A DNA stretch of 33,632 bases. Origin: an uncultured Halieaceae bacterium (GTDB lineage Bacteria; Pseudomonadota; Gammaproteobacteria; Pseudomonadales; Halieaceae). Below, one piece after another: positions 17,039 to 24,554 of this stretch. Position 1 is the first letter of the stretch, and each line of letters starts with the position of its first letter. Made by a program: the position numbers and the translations under genes. The notes beneath the pieces are model-generated. The model was not told the origin of the DNA. It worked only from the letters and a program-made list of their open reading frames with translations, and did not search any database. Location: positions 1 through 33,632 of the forward strand of contig CAJWQE010000017.1 in NCBI GenBank assembly GCA_913045375.1. Reading direction: 5' to 3'.

Positions 17039-17257
17039 CTAGTTTGAAGGCAGGCGAAACAGGTCTTCCACAGAGCATCCAAGGGTGTCTGCAATCTTCA
17101 AGGCGAGCACGGTTGACGGAACATACATGCCGTTTTCAATAGCGTTGATGCTTTTACGCGAGACCCCAGCGAACTTACTGAGCTCCGCCTGCGTCAGTCC
17201 CGCCTGTCGTCGCATCCCCTCAAGATTATTGAAAAGTTTTGGATGGTGTTTTCCCAT
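17039..17257 (-). CDS. Small XRE-family HTH regulator
   Basis: A 72-residue protein that is almost only a Cro/cI-type helix-turn-helix: MRRQAGLTQAELSKFAGVSRKSINAIENGMYVPSTVLALKIADTLGCSVEDLF. This is the compact YozG-like form that often regulates an adjacent membrane-protein gene. It lies 100 bp downstream, on the same strand, of the DUF6249-like membrane protein gene. That 100-bp gap has its own palindrome (17303-17318), consistent with autoregulation. The first 14 residues may be extra if translation begins at Met15. Confidence 0.88.
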   Translation of the reverse strand: MGKHHPKLFNNLEGMRRQAGLTQAELSKFAGVSRKSINAIENGMYVPSTVLALKIADTLGCSVEDLFRLPSN

Positions 17258-17302
17258 TTTGACGATATTGCCGTGCTTACTTGCGATGGCTCGCTGGCTG
17301 AT

Positions 17303-17318
17303 ATACGAAATTTCGGAT
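17303..17318. promoter_or_regulatory. Palindrome upstream of XRE gene, candidate autoregulatory operator
   Basis: AT-A-CGAAATTTCG-G-AT is a 16-bp palindrome with one mismatched pair and a perfect 10-bp core CGAAATTTCG (17306-17315). The octamer TATACGAA occurs at 17302-17309 and again at 17333-17340, 31 bp apart (about three helical turns). Both lie in the gap just upstream of the XRE start. Binding by the XRE protein is inferred. Confidence 0.45.
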
Positions 17319-17357
17319 AATCACTGAAAAACTATACGAAGGGTGATTTGACCCGAA

Positions 17358-17747
17358 TTACCGCTTTTCGAAATCTTCAACTGCTTGATTGAGCTCGTTA
17401 CTGGTGGGTGGGTATAGGTAGCCGGCAACCACAATACCGAGTCCAATCAGACCAACGAGCATTCCGGCTCCCTCGAACAACCGTCCCAACGCAAATGCTC
17501 CGAACGCGTATATGCCGATGCCAACAAAAAGGGTAATCAACCCACCGCGCCGATAGTCTGTCGGTTCGCTTTTCTTTTCATCGAGCATCGACATTAATTC
17601 ATCGAGCCTGTCCGGGTCATCGATGGTTTTCGAGATTTCCAAAATGGTTGCTCGCCGTTCTTTGCCTTCAATGTACTGCCAAAAAAAGGCAGCTAAGGGG
17701 ATGATGATGCCGGTCAGCATTCCAAAAATCGGGATCATTTCACTCAT
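17358..17747 (-). CDS. Small membrane protein, DUF6249-like
   Basis: A 129-residue protein starting MSEMIPIFGM, with ATG 17747 preferred over a frame extended to 17789, since the extra residues look like leader sequence. It has a first membrane helix (about residues 4-24), a charged cytosolic stretch (EGKERRATILEISKTIDDPDRLDELMSMLDEKK) and two further helices (about 69-87 and 91-111), ending in the acidic tail ELNQAVEDFEKR. This layout fits the DUF6249 group of unknown function. The XRE gene downstream on the same strand probably forms a pair with it. No enzymatic motif is visible. Confidence 0.7.
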   Translation of the reverse strand: MSEMIPIFGMLTGIIIPLAAFFWQYIEGKERRATILEISKTIDDPDRLDELMSMLDEKKSEPTDYRRGGLITLFVGIGIYAFGAFALGRLFEGAGMLVGLIGLGIVVAGYLYPPTSNELNQAVEDFEKR

Positions 17748-17789
17748 TTTTAATCCGTGGCTCCTGAAAATGTAACGTAAACGTATCAT

Positions 17790-18062
17790 ATTGAGAGGAG
17801 AAGTAAAGGTTACATATCATGGTAATGGCGAGTTACACGTTTCTCGCCATGAACTATGTTGAAGGGATCGTGCCTGTTTTACGGGTGCCCGTTTGGGGCT
17901 AGGAAGGAGAGACCAGACGTCGACGAGTCGACCGAAAAGTCATGGCCTTCCTGTTTTAGATGCTGCTCGGCCTGACGCGCTCTTTGTGATTTGCCCACGT
18001 TGCAGAGTCATCTTCAAACACTGGATGTCGCTCAGAATGACTTCTGGGCCAAAAACTGTGGC
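17790..18062. other. Intergenic region with an inverted repeat; no gene seen
   Basis: No plausible gene is found. Notable is the perfect 8-bp inverted repeat ATGGCGAG (17825-17832), 10-nt loop, CTCGCCAT (17843-17850), without a T-run. It lies about 80-100 bp upstream of the minus-strand membrane protein gene start. Between them, GTAACGTAAACGTA (17771-17784) contains short direct repeats. The rest is unremarkable and leads into the tRNA-Asn terminator. Confidence 0.4.
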
Positions 18063-18090
18063 GCAAAAAAAGGCAGCTTGACGCTGCCTT
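18063..18090 (-). terminator. Rho-independent terminator of tRNA-Asn
   Basis: On the minus strand an 8-bp stem AAGGCAGC / GCTGCCTT (18070-18090) with 5-nt loop is followed by a run of T (read from A at 18065-18071). It lies 9-12 bp after the tRNA 3' end, the standard position. Confidence 0.85.
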
Positions 18091-18098
18091 CTTGAATT

Positions 18099-18174
18099 TG
18101 GCTCCGGCTGCTGGGCTCGAACCAGCGACCCAATGATTAACAGTCATTTGCTCTACCAACTGAGCTAAGCCGGA
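18099..18174 (-). tRNA. tRNA-Asn (anticodon GTT)
   Basis: The minus strand from 18174 to 18099 folds as a complete cloverleaf. The acceptor is TCCGGCT / AGCCGGA, the D-arm AGCTCAGTTGGTAGAGC, the anticodon GTT at 18141-18139, the T-arm GCTGG-TTCGAGC-CCAGC, and the 3' CCA is encoded (18101-18099). Length is 76 nt with CCA. Confidence 0.97.
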
Positions 18175-18196
18175 ATAGTCTCCGAAGAGGACGCGG

Positions 18197-18226
18197 ACTA
18201 TACACGTCCGGATTTTCTTGCGTCAA
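18197..18226 (-). promoter_or_regulatory. Promoter of tRNA-Asn
   Basis: On the minus strand TTGACG (18226-18221) and TATAGT (18202-18197) are separated by 18 bp. They are followed by a GC-rich discriminator (CCGCGTCC), as in stringently controlled stable-RNA promoters. The -10 lies about 23 bp before the tRNA 5' end. Confidence 0.7.
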
Positions 18227-18301
18227 GAAGAACAGAAGATACGAGTCCTAAAGATAATTCCGTTAAGCTATCCGGCTGAGAAATTTAGACGTATCAAGAC
18301 C

Positions 18302-20326
18302 GTGGCAAAGCAATTTGAACTTCAATCCAGTTATAAACCCGCCGGTGATCAGCCGGGGGCGATTGATCAGCTGGTTAATGGTATCGGCGCTGGTCTGGCC
18401 TCACAGATTTTGCTGGGGGTAACCGGCAGCGGTAAGACATTTACCATGGCAAATGTCATCCAAAAGCTTCAGCGTCCGACGATTGTGATGGCCCACAACA
18501 AGACACTGGCAGCACAGCTTTATGGTGAGTTTAAGGAGTTCTTTCCCAAGAACGCCGTTGAGTACTTTGTCTCCTACTACGATTACTATCAGCCAGAGGC
18601 CTACGTACCGTCGTCTGATACCTACATCGAGAAAGATGCGCAGGTGAATGACCACATTGAACAAATGCGCTTATCGGCGACCAAGGCCTTGCTCGAGCGG
18701 CCAGACTGTCTAGTGGTCTCCACGGTTTCCTCGATTTATGGTCTCGGCGATCCTGAGTCCTACTTCAAGATGGTGATGCACCTCTCGCGTGGTGAAATCA
18801 TCAACCAGCGAGGTATTTTGCGTCAGCTGGCAGAGTTGCAATATACCCGCAACGATCTCGACTTTAAGCGCGGCACTTACCGGGTTCGCGGCGATGTCAT
18901 CGACATCTTTCCAGCAGACTCTGACGAGTTAGCGATCCGCGTCGAGCTGTTTGACGAGGAAATTGAAAATATTTGCAGCTTTGATCCGCTGACCGGTGCC
19001 GTTGCTGAGAAACTGCCGCGCATTACCATTTTCCCCAAAACACACTATGTGGCGTCGCGTGACACGATGTTGGGTGCCGTGGATCTCATTGAAGAAGAGC
19101 TCGAGATTCGGGTGAAACAGCTGAAAGAATCCGAGAAGCTGTTGGAGGCGCAGCGGTTGGCACAAAGAACCCGCTACGACATCGAAATGATTCGGGAACT
19201 GGGGTACTGCCAGGGCATTGAGAACTACTCGCGCTATCTGTCGGGTAGGGCGCCGGGCGAGCCACCTCCAACGTTATTCGAATACCTACCGGACAACGCT
19301 TTACTGGTTGTTGACGAGTCCCACGTGACCGTTCCGCAAATTGGGGCGATGTACAAGGGTGATCGCTCGCGAAAAGAGACGCTGGTGGAGTACGGCTTCC
19401 GGCTCCCGTCGGCGCTTGATAACCGCCCGATGAAGTTCGAGGAGTGGGAGCTGATGTCTCCACAGGCAATTTATGTCTCAGCCACGCCCGGCCCTTATGA
19501 GAATGATCATGCAGGAGCGACGGTAGAGCAGGTAGTCCGCCCCACAGGATTGGTCGACCCTATTGTGGAAGTAAGACCTGCGCGCACTCAGGTCGATGAT
19601 TTACTTGCAGAGATTCGTGAGACAACGGCAAAAGGCGATCGAGTCTTGGTGACAACGCTGACCAAGCGTATGTCTGAAGACTTAACCGAATATCTTAATG
19701 AGCACGATGTACGGGTCCGCTACTTGCACTCTGATATCGATACGGTCGAGCGAGTCGAGATCATTCGAGATTTACGATTGGGGCATTTCGATGTTCTTGT
19801 TGGTATCAACCTTTTGAGGGAGGGCTTGGATATGCCAGAAGTATCGCTGGTTGCGATACTTGATGCGGACAAAGAAGGGTTTTTGCGAAGTGATCGTTCA
19901 TTGATTCAGACCATTGGTCGAGCAGCCCGAAATCTGAATGGGCGTGCCATTTTGTATGCCGATGCCATGACCGGCTCGATGGAGCGAGCGATCAATGAAA
20001 CCCAGCGACGCCGAGACAAGCAGCTCGCGTTCAATGAAGCGAATGGCGTTGTTCCCAAAGGTATTGAAAAATCAGTTCGCGATATTCTTGAGGGTGCTCG
20101 ACGTATGCCCACCAAGGCCCGCGGTGCCCGCGATACGAAAGTCACAAATGACCGAATTTCATTTGCTCAGGATGTGATGAGCATGACTCCAGCGGCGTTG
20201 TCGCGTAAGTTGGCAGAATTAGAAAACACCATGGCTGAGCACGCGAAAAACTTGGAGTTCGAAGAAGCGGCCGCTGTCCGCGATCAAATAGCAGAGCTCA
20301 AGCAAATCGCATTCGTTGGGGCGTAG
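18302..20326 (+). CDS. uvrB: Excinuclease ABC subunit B
   Basis: UvrB is the damage-verifying helicase-like subunit of nucleotide excision repair; it receives DNA from UvrA and recruits UvrC. The start is GTG 18302, giving [21 protein letters not shown] as in the family and 674 residues. A TTG at 18218 would add 28 unmatched residues. Walker A is GVTGSGKT (about residues 38-45), and the beta-hairpin region is [12 protein letters not shown]. Later motifs are VVDESH, YVSATPG and QTIGRAARN. The C-terminal UVR motif that contacts UvrC is [24 protein letters not shown]. No LexA-type CTGT-N8-ACAG box is visible upstream. Confidence 0.97.
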   Translation: MAKQFELQSSYKPAGDQPGAIDQLVNGIGAGLASQILLGVTGSGKTFTMANVIQKLQRPTIVMAHNKTLAAQLYGEFKEFFPKNAVEYFVSYYDYYQPEAYVPSSDTYIEKDAQVNDHIEQMRLSATKALLERPDCLVVSTVSSIYGLGDPESYFKMVMHLSRGEIINQRGILRQLAELQYTRNDLDFKRGTYRVRGDVIDIFPADSDELAIRVELFDEEIENICSFDPLTGAVAEKLPRITIFPKTHYVASRDTMLGAVDLIEEELEIRVKQLKESEKLLEAQRLAQRTRYDIEMIRELGYCQGIENYSRYLSGRAPGEPPPTLFEYLPDNALLVVDESHVTVPQIGAMYKGDRSRKETLVEYGFRLPSALDNRPMKFEEWELMSPQAIYVSATPGPYENDHAGATVEQVVRPTGLVDPIVEVRPARTQVDDLLAEIRETTAKGDRVLVTTLTKRMSEDLTEYLNEHDVRVRYLHSDIDTVERVEIIRDLRLGHFDVLVGINLLREGLDMPEVSLVAILDADKEGFLRSDRSLIQTIGRAARNLNGRAILYADAMTGSMERAINETQRRRDKQLAFNEANGVVPKGIEKSVRDILEGARRMPTKARGARDTKVTNDRISFAQDVMSMTPAALSRKLAELENTMAEHAKNLEFEEAAAVRDQIAELKQIAFVGA

Positions 20327-20363
20327 TATGATTCCCCAGCGCAATCAGTTGTGATGAGGGGGA

Positions 20364-21044
20364 ATGTGGTATGAAAAACGTATGGTTTTTATCGCTTTGT
20401 CTCTGTGCCTGAGTGCCTGCACGTTCACCACTGACGAAGGCTATATTCGCTGCTTGCAAGGGTTCAATGATACTGGGTCAGGGGTCAAAGTGCCCCCGGG
20501 CGCCGCTGCCCAAGTGATCGGTGCCGGTACCGTGGGAGCCGCGGCGGCCCTAATCTTATGCAAGGAGCCCGAAATTACAGAATCACCGGACGCGCTTGTC
20601 GCGGAGGTGCCAGGGGACCTGTCGCAGCCCTTAGAGGAGCGTCGATCACTGGTCATGACCGATGCGACACCAGCCGCAGCTCCAGCGACTTTGGCCCCGG
20701 TAACGGGTTTCGTTTTCGACAGTCGCACGCTGCAATTCGACTTGGACCGAGCTGAACTTAAGCCTGGCGCCAGTGACACCTTGTCTCCCGTGGTCGACTT
20801 CTTAAATGATTACCCTGAAGTCAGTGTTCGCATTACTGGTCATACGTGCTGGCTCGGAAGTAATGAGCACAATCTGGATCTTTCCCAGCGACGCGCCGAT
20901 GCGGTAGCCAATTACCTGGTGAGTCAGGGCATCGATCGCGATCGCTTGTTCGTGGCAGCTGAAGGTGAGAGCCAACCCCTCGATACTAACTTGACCGAGG
21001 ACGGCCGCCGGTCGAATCGACGTGTCGAGGTGGTACAGCTCTAA
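20364..21044 (+). CDS. OmpA-family outer-membrane lipoprotein
   Basis: A 226-residue lipoprotein. A short signal peptide ends in the lipobox LSAC (Cys19). A small glycine/alanine segment (residues 48-65, glycine-zipper-like) and a Pro/Ala-rich linker follow. The C-terminal OmpA/Pal peptidoglycan-binding domain spans about 116-226, with LQFDLDRAELKPGA and NLDLSQRRADAV. The Arg that contacts diaminopimelate is kept, but the usual GHTD Asp is Cys (GHTC, residue 162). ATG 20364 is closely preceded by GAGGGGG; Met7 (20382) would also give a short signal peptide. It follows uvrB by 37 bp. The likely role is tethering the outer membrane to the cell wall. Confidence 0.85.
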   Translation: MWYEKRMVFIALSLCLSACTFTTDEGYIRCLQGFNDTGSGVKVPPGAAAQVIGAGTVGAAAALILCKEPEITESPDALVAEVPGDLSQPLEERRSLVMTDATPAAAPATLAPVTGFVFDSRTLQFDLDRAELKPGASDTLSPVVDFLNDYPEVSVRITGHTCWLGSNEHNLDLSQRRADAVANYLVSQGIDRDRLFVAAEGESQPLDTNLTEDGRRSNRRVEVVQL

Positions 21045-21115
21045 CCGACGGAAATAGTCACCAATGGAACCGAAGAGCGCAACCGATGAGACGGGTGTGG
21101 TACGACGCCTAATCC

Positions 21116-21496
21116 TTAACCTTTGCTGAAGGATGGCGCATACACCAAGATTGCAAGTCCACCAGTAAGAAATCCTGAGACGTACATGGTGAGGTCATAC
21201 ACCGCATTTAGTTCGCCAGAAGGGTAGCTTGCAACGGGCATTCCAACTAGAGAGATCAGTACACTGGGTAAGGAGAGGTAGCGAGCTGCACCGACGTAAA
21301 GTGCAATCAATAGTAGACTGATGAGCTAGCCAGTGGATGCTACCGCAACTACGGTTTTTCCTCAGTTTGGGTCTGCGTCGTGCAGGGGTGTGATCAATGC
21401 AGTTGCGCCCATGGGCAACAAACTTGCGAGTACCAGCAACCGTTTGAGCGTGGCTGTTTCCATCAATTTTATGACGCCATCCGATGATTTTCTCAT
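21116..21496 (-). pseudogene. Degraded small membrane-protein gene with two in-frame stops
   Basis: On the minus strand one reading frame from ATG 21496 (or ATG 21463) to the stop at 21116 encodes a membrane-protein-like sequence. It is interrupted by TGA (21364-21362) and TAG (21328-21326). The first part has a hydrophobic segment LLVLASLLPMGATALI. After the stops come LISLLLIALYVGAARYLSLP and two more hydrophobic stretches, ending LAILVYAPSFSKG. Hydrophobic helices on both sides in the same frame suggest one former gene of about 126 codons. The downstream 64 codons could still start at TTG 21310, but there is no ribosome site. The family is not recognised. Confidence 0.5.
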
Positions 21497-21545
21497 AGAG
21501 TAACGTGTCTCGGGCTGGTGTAGCATTTAACCCGTGCGAATTGGT

Positions 21546-21579
21546 AATATTTATGTTTGAAACTATTCAAGAAAATATT
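21546..21579. promoter_or_regulatory. FNR/DNR-like dyad upstream of the alternative oxidase
   Basis: TTGAA-ACTA-TTCAA (21557-21570) matches the FNR/DNR consensus TTGAT-N4-ATCAA with one symmetrical change in each half. It is nested in a wider dyad AATATTT (21546-21552) / AAATATT (21573-21579). The centre is about 55 bp upstream of the start expected from the -10 at 21608. Binding by an FNR/CRP-family regulator is inferred. Confidence 0.4.
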
Positions 21580-21604
21580 GGCTGCACCATGCGCCATAGA
21601 TTTT

Positions 21605-21613
21605 TGTTATAAT
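21605..21613 (+). promoter_or_regulatory. Extended -10 promoter of the alternative oxidase gene
   Basis: TGT-TATAAT is a perfect -10 hexamer (21608-21613) with the extended TGn element. No good -35 box is found at 16-18 bp, which is usual for extended -10 or activator-dependent promoters. The start codon follows 72 bp downstream. Confidence 0.6.
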
Positions 21614-21684
21614 GCGTTCACTGAGGCCAGCCGCGCGCTGCGCCTACCACTTCAGAAAATACAGACTCATGTGAGGTTTAGATA

Positions 21685-22335
21685 ATGGACTTGTCTGACA
21701 AGTTTGCACGTGGACAAACCATGTTTTTTAGGTTTTTTGCGGATGCATTCTTCGCCAAGCGATATGGGCATCGAGCAGTAGTTCTCGAGACCGTTGCCGG
21801 TGTCCCGGGTATGGTCGCAGGTATGTGGATACATCTCAAAAGTCTTCGTCAGATGAAAACTGGGTACGGACCTATTATTCGAGAGCTATTAGCGGAAGCT
21901 GAAAACGAGCGAATGCATCTTATGTTTTTTATTGAGATTGCAAAGCCAAATTGGCTCGAGCGTGCTTTGATTCTGAGCGCACAAGCAATTTTCTGGAACT
22001 ACTACTTCCTATTTTATGTCTTCTTTCCCAAGACCGCCCACAAGATGGTGCATTACTTCGAGGAGGAGGCGGTAAGCAGCTACACCAATTATTTAGAGTT
22101 AATTGAGAGTGGTCAGATCGAAGATGTGCCCGCACCTCAACTAGCAATCGAGTACTACAATCTCCCGTCCGAGGCCAAATTGAGCGACATGATCCAACGT
22201 GTAAGGGCTGACGAGCAGCATCATGCCGACGTTAATCTCCGAATGGCTGGTGGACGAACGAGCGAGGACCCAAGCGTCCCAGCAGATGCAAGCCACGCAA
22301 CTAGCGCCCCAAATACTCCGGGGGCCCGAGCTTAA
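21685..22335 (+). CDS. aox: Alternative oxidase (di-iron ubiquinol oxidase)
   Basis: A 216-residue bacterial alternative oxidase, an interfacial inner-membrane enzyme that oxidises ubiquinol and reduces O2 to water without pumping protons. All family motifs are present: LETVAGVPGMVAG (Glu35), NERMHL (Glu75, His78), FEEEAVSSYT (Glu126-128), and RADEQHH (Glu177, His180). These supply the six di-iron ligands. The two hydrophobic helices that dip into the membrane are near 40-50 and 96-114. The N-terminus is short, with no targeting sequence, as in other bacterial members. The last 26 residues are a Ser/Ala/Pro-rich tail of unknown role. It stands alone between the OmpA lipoprotein and thrS. ATG 21685 has GAGGTTTAG upstream. 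Confidence 0.95.
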   Translation: MDLSDKFARGQTMFFRFFADAFFAKRYGHRAVVLETVAGVPGMVAGMWIHLKSLRQMKTGYGPIIRELLAEAENERMHLMFFIEIAKPNWLERALILSAQAIFWNYYFLFYVFFPKTAHKMVHYFEEEAVSSYTNYLELIESGQIEDVPAPQLAIEYYNLPSEAKLSDMIQRVRADEQHHADVNLRMAGGRTSEDPSVPADASHATSAPNTPGARA

Positions 22336-22349
22336 AAAATGGAACCGCG

Positions 22350-22377
22350 TTAACATAGATAGTCGTCTAGGTATTAG
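22350..22377 (+). promoter_or_regulatory. Possible thrS promoter
   Basis: TTAACA (22350-22355, five of six consensus) and TATTAG (22372-22377, four of six) are 16 bp apart, upstream of thrS. A start near 22384 would place the leader hairpin 22390-22422 at the very 5' end of the message. Confidence 0.4.
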
Positions 22378-22389
22378 ACACGATTGATT

Positions 22390-22422
22390 GAAGAGCGCCT
22401 AATAAGCATTCAGGCGGTCTTC
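22390..22422 (+). promoter_or_regulatory. Leader hairpin of thrS, candidate translational operator
   Basis: GAAGAGCGCCT (22390-22400) pairs with AGGCGGTCTTC (22412-22422) over 11 positions with one G/G mismatch, closing an 11-nt loop. It ends 50 nt before the thrS start. In E. coli, ThrRS represses its own mRNA by binding tRNA-like leader hairpins. The loop here has no clear Thr anticodon triplet, so analogy is tentative. Confidence 0.4.
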
Positions 22423-22472
22423 ACATTCACACGCAGTGCAACGTAGGTACTGCCACTGATTAAGGAATATAT

Positions 22473-24404
22473 ATGCCGGTTATTACCCTTCCAGACGGAT
22501 CCTCTCGTCAATTCGATAATGCAATTACTGTTTACGATGTCGCGGCAGACATTGGGGCGGGGCTTGCCAAAGCTACCTTGGCGGGCGTCGTGGACGGTCG
22601 TGAAGTCGACGCGAGCTATTCCATTGTTAGCGATGCCGAGCTACGAATCATCACCAGTCGCGACGATCAGGCGCTCGAGATTTTGCGGCACTCGACGGCA
22701 CACTTATTAGCACAAGCGGTGCAACAGCTGTTTCCCGGTACTCAAGTCACCATTGGACCGACTGTGGAAGACGGCTTTTATTACGACTTCGCATCAGACC
22801 ACAACTTCTCGCTCGAAGACCTAGAGAAAATCGAGGCGAAAATGCAGGAGCTGGTCGCTGATGACCTTACGGTATCGCGTCTTGTCTACTCGCGAGAGCA
22901 AGCCATTGAAATGTTTCGAGACATGGGTGAGCACTACAAGGTCGAAATTATCGAGGAATTGCCTGAGGGCGAGGAAATCTCGGTGTATCAGCAGGGCGAC
23001 TGGATGGACTTGTGTCGCGGGCCTCATGTACCGAGCACAGGTAAGTTAGGTGCCTTTAAGTTAACGAAAGTAGCGGGTGCCTACTGGCGGGGCGATGCCA
23101 ATAATCAGCAGTTGCAGCGTATTTACGGTACTGCGTGGTCTTCACCCAAAGAGCTCAAGGCGTATTTGAATCGTATCGCTGAGGCAGAAAAGCGCGATCA
23201 CCGAAAGATTGGCCGAAAATTGGGCTTGTTCCATTTTGCCGATGACGCTCCCGGTTCAGTTTTTTGGCATCCCAAGGGTTGGACACTGTTTCGCGAGCTA
23301 CTGGAGTACATGCGCGGTCGACAGGACGCGGCAGGCTACGTTGAGGTGAATACACCGGATGTGATGGATCGCAGCCTATGGGAGACATCGGGACACTGGT
23401 TTAACTACCGAGAGAATATGTTCTCAACTCAAACCGAGGATGAGCGCATTTTTGCGTTAAAGCCAATGAACTGCCCGGGCTCTGTATCGATGTTTGCGCA
23501 GGGTTTGAAGAGTTATCGGGATCTGCCGCTGCGCATGGCTGAGTTCGGAAAAGTCCACCGATATGAGCCATCGGGCGCCTTGCACGGGCTGATGCGTGTG
23601 CGTCATTTCACTCAGGACGATGCGCACATCTACTGCACAGAGGCGCAGATGGAGCAGGAGTGCATCGATGTCGTTGCGCTCGTTCTGGATATCTACAAGG
23701 ACTTTGGCTTTGATGATGTTGTCATCAAACTATCAACACGCCCCGAAAATCGTATTGGCTCCGACGAGGTCTGGGACAAGCTAGAGGGTGCGCTGAGTAA
23801 TGCACTCGATGTGATGGGTTTGGATTACGTACTCTTCCCCGGAGAGGGTGCATTTTACGGTCCTAAACTGGAATTTGTTCTTCGCGATGCCATTGGACGT
23901 GACTGGCAATGCGGTACCTTGCAGGTCGACATGAACTTACCGGAGCGATTCGATATCACTTACGTTGATGAAGACGGTAACCGGGATAAGCGTCCTGTGA
24001 TGTTACACCGTGCCCTGTTTGGTTCCTTGGAGCGTTTTATCGGGATTCTCATCGAACACTTCGAGGGTAATTTCCCGGTATGGCTAGCGCCCCAGCAAGC
24101 GGTGGTGGTCAACATTACCGATAAGCAGAGCGATTATGCCGAAGGTGTGGTCAGCTCGTTAAAGGCGCAAGGTTTCCGTGTCGCGACCGATCTCAGGAAT
24201 GAGAAAGTGGGCTTTAAGATTCGCGAAGCCGAGCTCTCTAAAATGCCCTATGTGTTAGTTGTGGGCGAGAAGGAGCGCGAGGCTGGCACGGTCGCGGTTC
24301 GAGGTCGTCACGGTGCTGACCTGGGTGTCATGTCGATTGCCGACTTCGGCGCACATTTGCAGACTGAAATTGCCAATAAATCAGTGGTTAACAAGACCGC
24401 TTGA
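22473..24404 (+). CDS. thrS: Threonine--tRNA ligase
   Basis: ThrRS charges tRNA-Thr and edits Ser-tRNA-Thr. At 643 residues it is full length. It has an N-terminal TGS domain (1-63), the editing domain with [11 protein letters not shown] (about 73-83) and its later YYDF and [11 protein letters not shown] motifs, and a class II catalytic core. The core includes the zinc-site Cys in MNCPGS, the motif 2 region [29 protein letters not shown], and [19 protein letters not shown] (motif 3). The anticodon-binding domain is C-terminal. ATG 22473 has AAGGA 8 bp upstream. It heads the translation-gene block. Confidence 0.98.
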   Translation: MPVITLPDGSSRQFDNAITVYDVAADIGAGLAKATLAGVVDGREVDASYSIVSDAELRIITSRDDQALEILRHSTAHLLAQAVQQLFPGTQVTIGPTVEDGFYYDFASDHNFSLEDLEKIEAKMQELVADDLTVSRLVYSREQAIEMFRDMGEHYKVEIIEELPEGEEISVYQQGDWMDLCRGPHVPSTGKLGAFKLTKVAGAYWRGDANNQQLQRIYGTAWSSPKELKAYLNRIAEAEKRDHRKIGRKLGLFHFADDAPGSVFWHPKGWTLFRELLEYMRGRQDAAGYVEVNTPDVMDRSLWETSGHWFNYRENMFSTQTEDERIFALKPMNCPGSVSMFAQGLKSYRDLPLRMAEFGKVHRYEPSGALHGLMRVRHFTQDDAHIYCTEAQMEQECIDVVALVLDIYKDFGFDDVVIKLSTRPENRIGSDEVWDKLEGALSNALDVMGLDYVLFPGEGAFYGPKLEFVLRDAIGRDWQCGTLQVDMNLPERFDITYVDEDGNRDKRPVMLHRALFGSLERFIGILIEHFEGNFPVWLAPQQAVVVNITDKQSDYAEGVVSSLKAQGFRVATDLRNEKVGFKIREAELSKMPYVLVVGEKEREAGTVAVRGRHGADLGVMSIADFGAHLQTEIANKSVVNKTA

Positions 24405-24415
24405 TTGGCATAAAT

Positions 24416-24445
24416 ACAAGGCATTAGCACGGTCTAGTGCCTTGT
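24416..24445 (+). promoter_or_regulatory. Strong stem-loop in the thrS-infC gap
   Basis: ACAAGGCATTAG (24416-24427) and CTAGTGCCTTGT (24434-24445) form a 12-bp stem, with one wobble pair and loop CACGGT. No T-run follows, so it is not a standard terminator. AGACCG at 24394-24399, in the end of thrS, could pair with CGGTCT (24430-24435) and compete with the stem. It may protect the thrS mRNA end or control read-through into infC. Confidence 0.5.
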
Positions 24446-24470
24446 TATCCCGCGCTGTTCACTATAAAAT
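24442..24470 (+). promoter_or_regulatory. Possible infC promoter
   Basis: TTGTTA (24442-24447) and TAAAAT (24465-24470, five of six consensus) are 17 bp apart. The predicted start is near 24477, 78 bp before the infC start. The -35 overlaps the descending arm of the upstream stem-loop. Confidence 0.4.
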
Positions 24471-24541
24471 CGCCGCCCTATTTTGGGTGGTGAGTGCGTC
24501 TTTTACTGATTTCTTAAGCCGCGAAGCCGATACCCGTGTGT

Positions 24542-24549
24542 GGAGAGAG
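24542..24549 (+). promoter_or_regulatory. Shine-Dalgarno of infC that fixes the ATC start
   Basis: GGAGAGAG is the only good ribosome site near the 5' end of infC. It lies 5 bases before ATC 24555 and overlaps the alternative GTG (24540-24542), which argues against GTG as the start. Confidence 0.65.
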
Positions 24550-24554
24550 TCAGT

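Noticed and set aside
18218..18301. TTG start 28 codons upstream for uvrB
   Set aside because: The added residues have no family match and overlap the divergent tRNA promoter.
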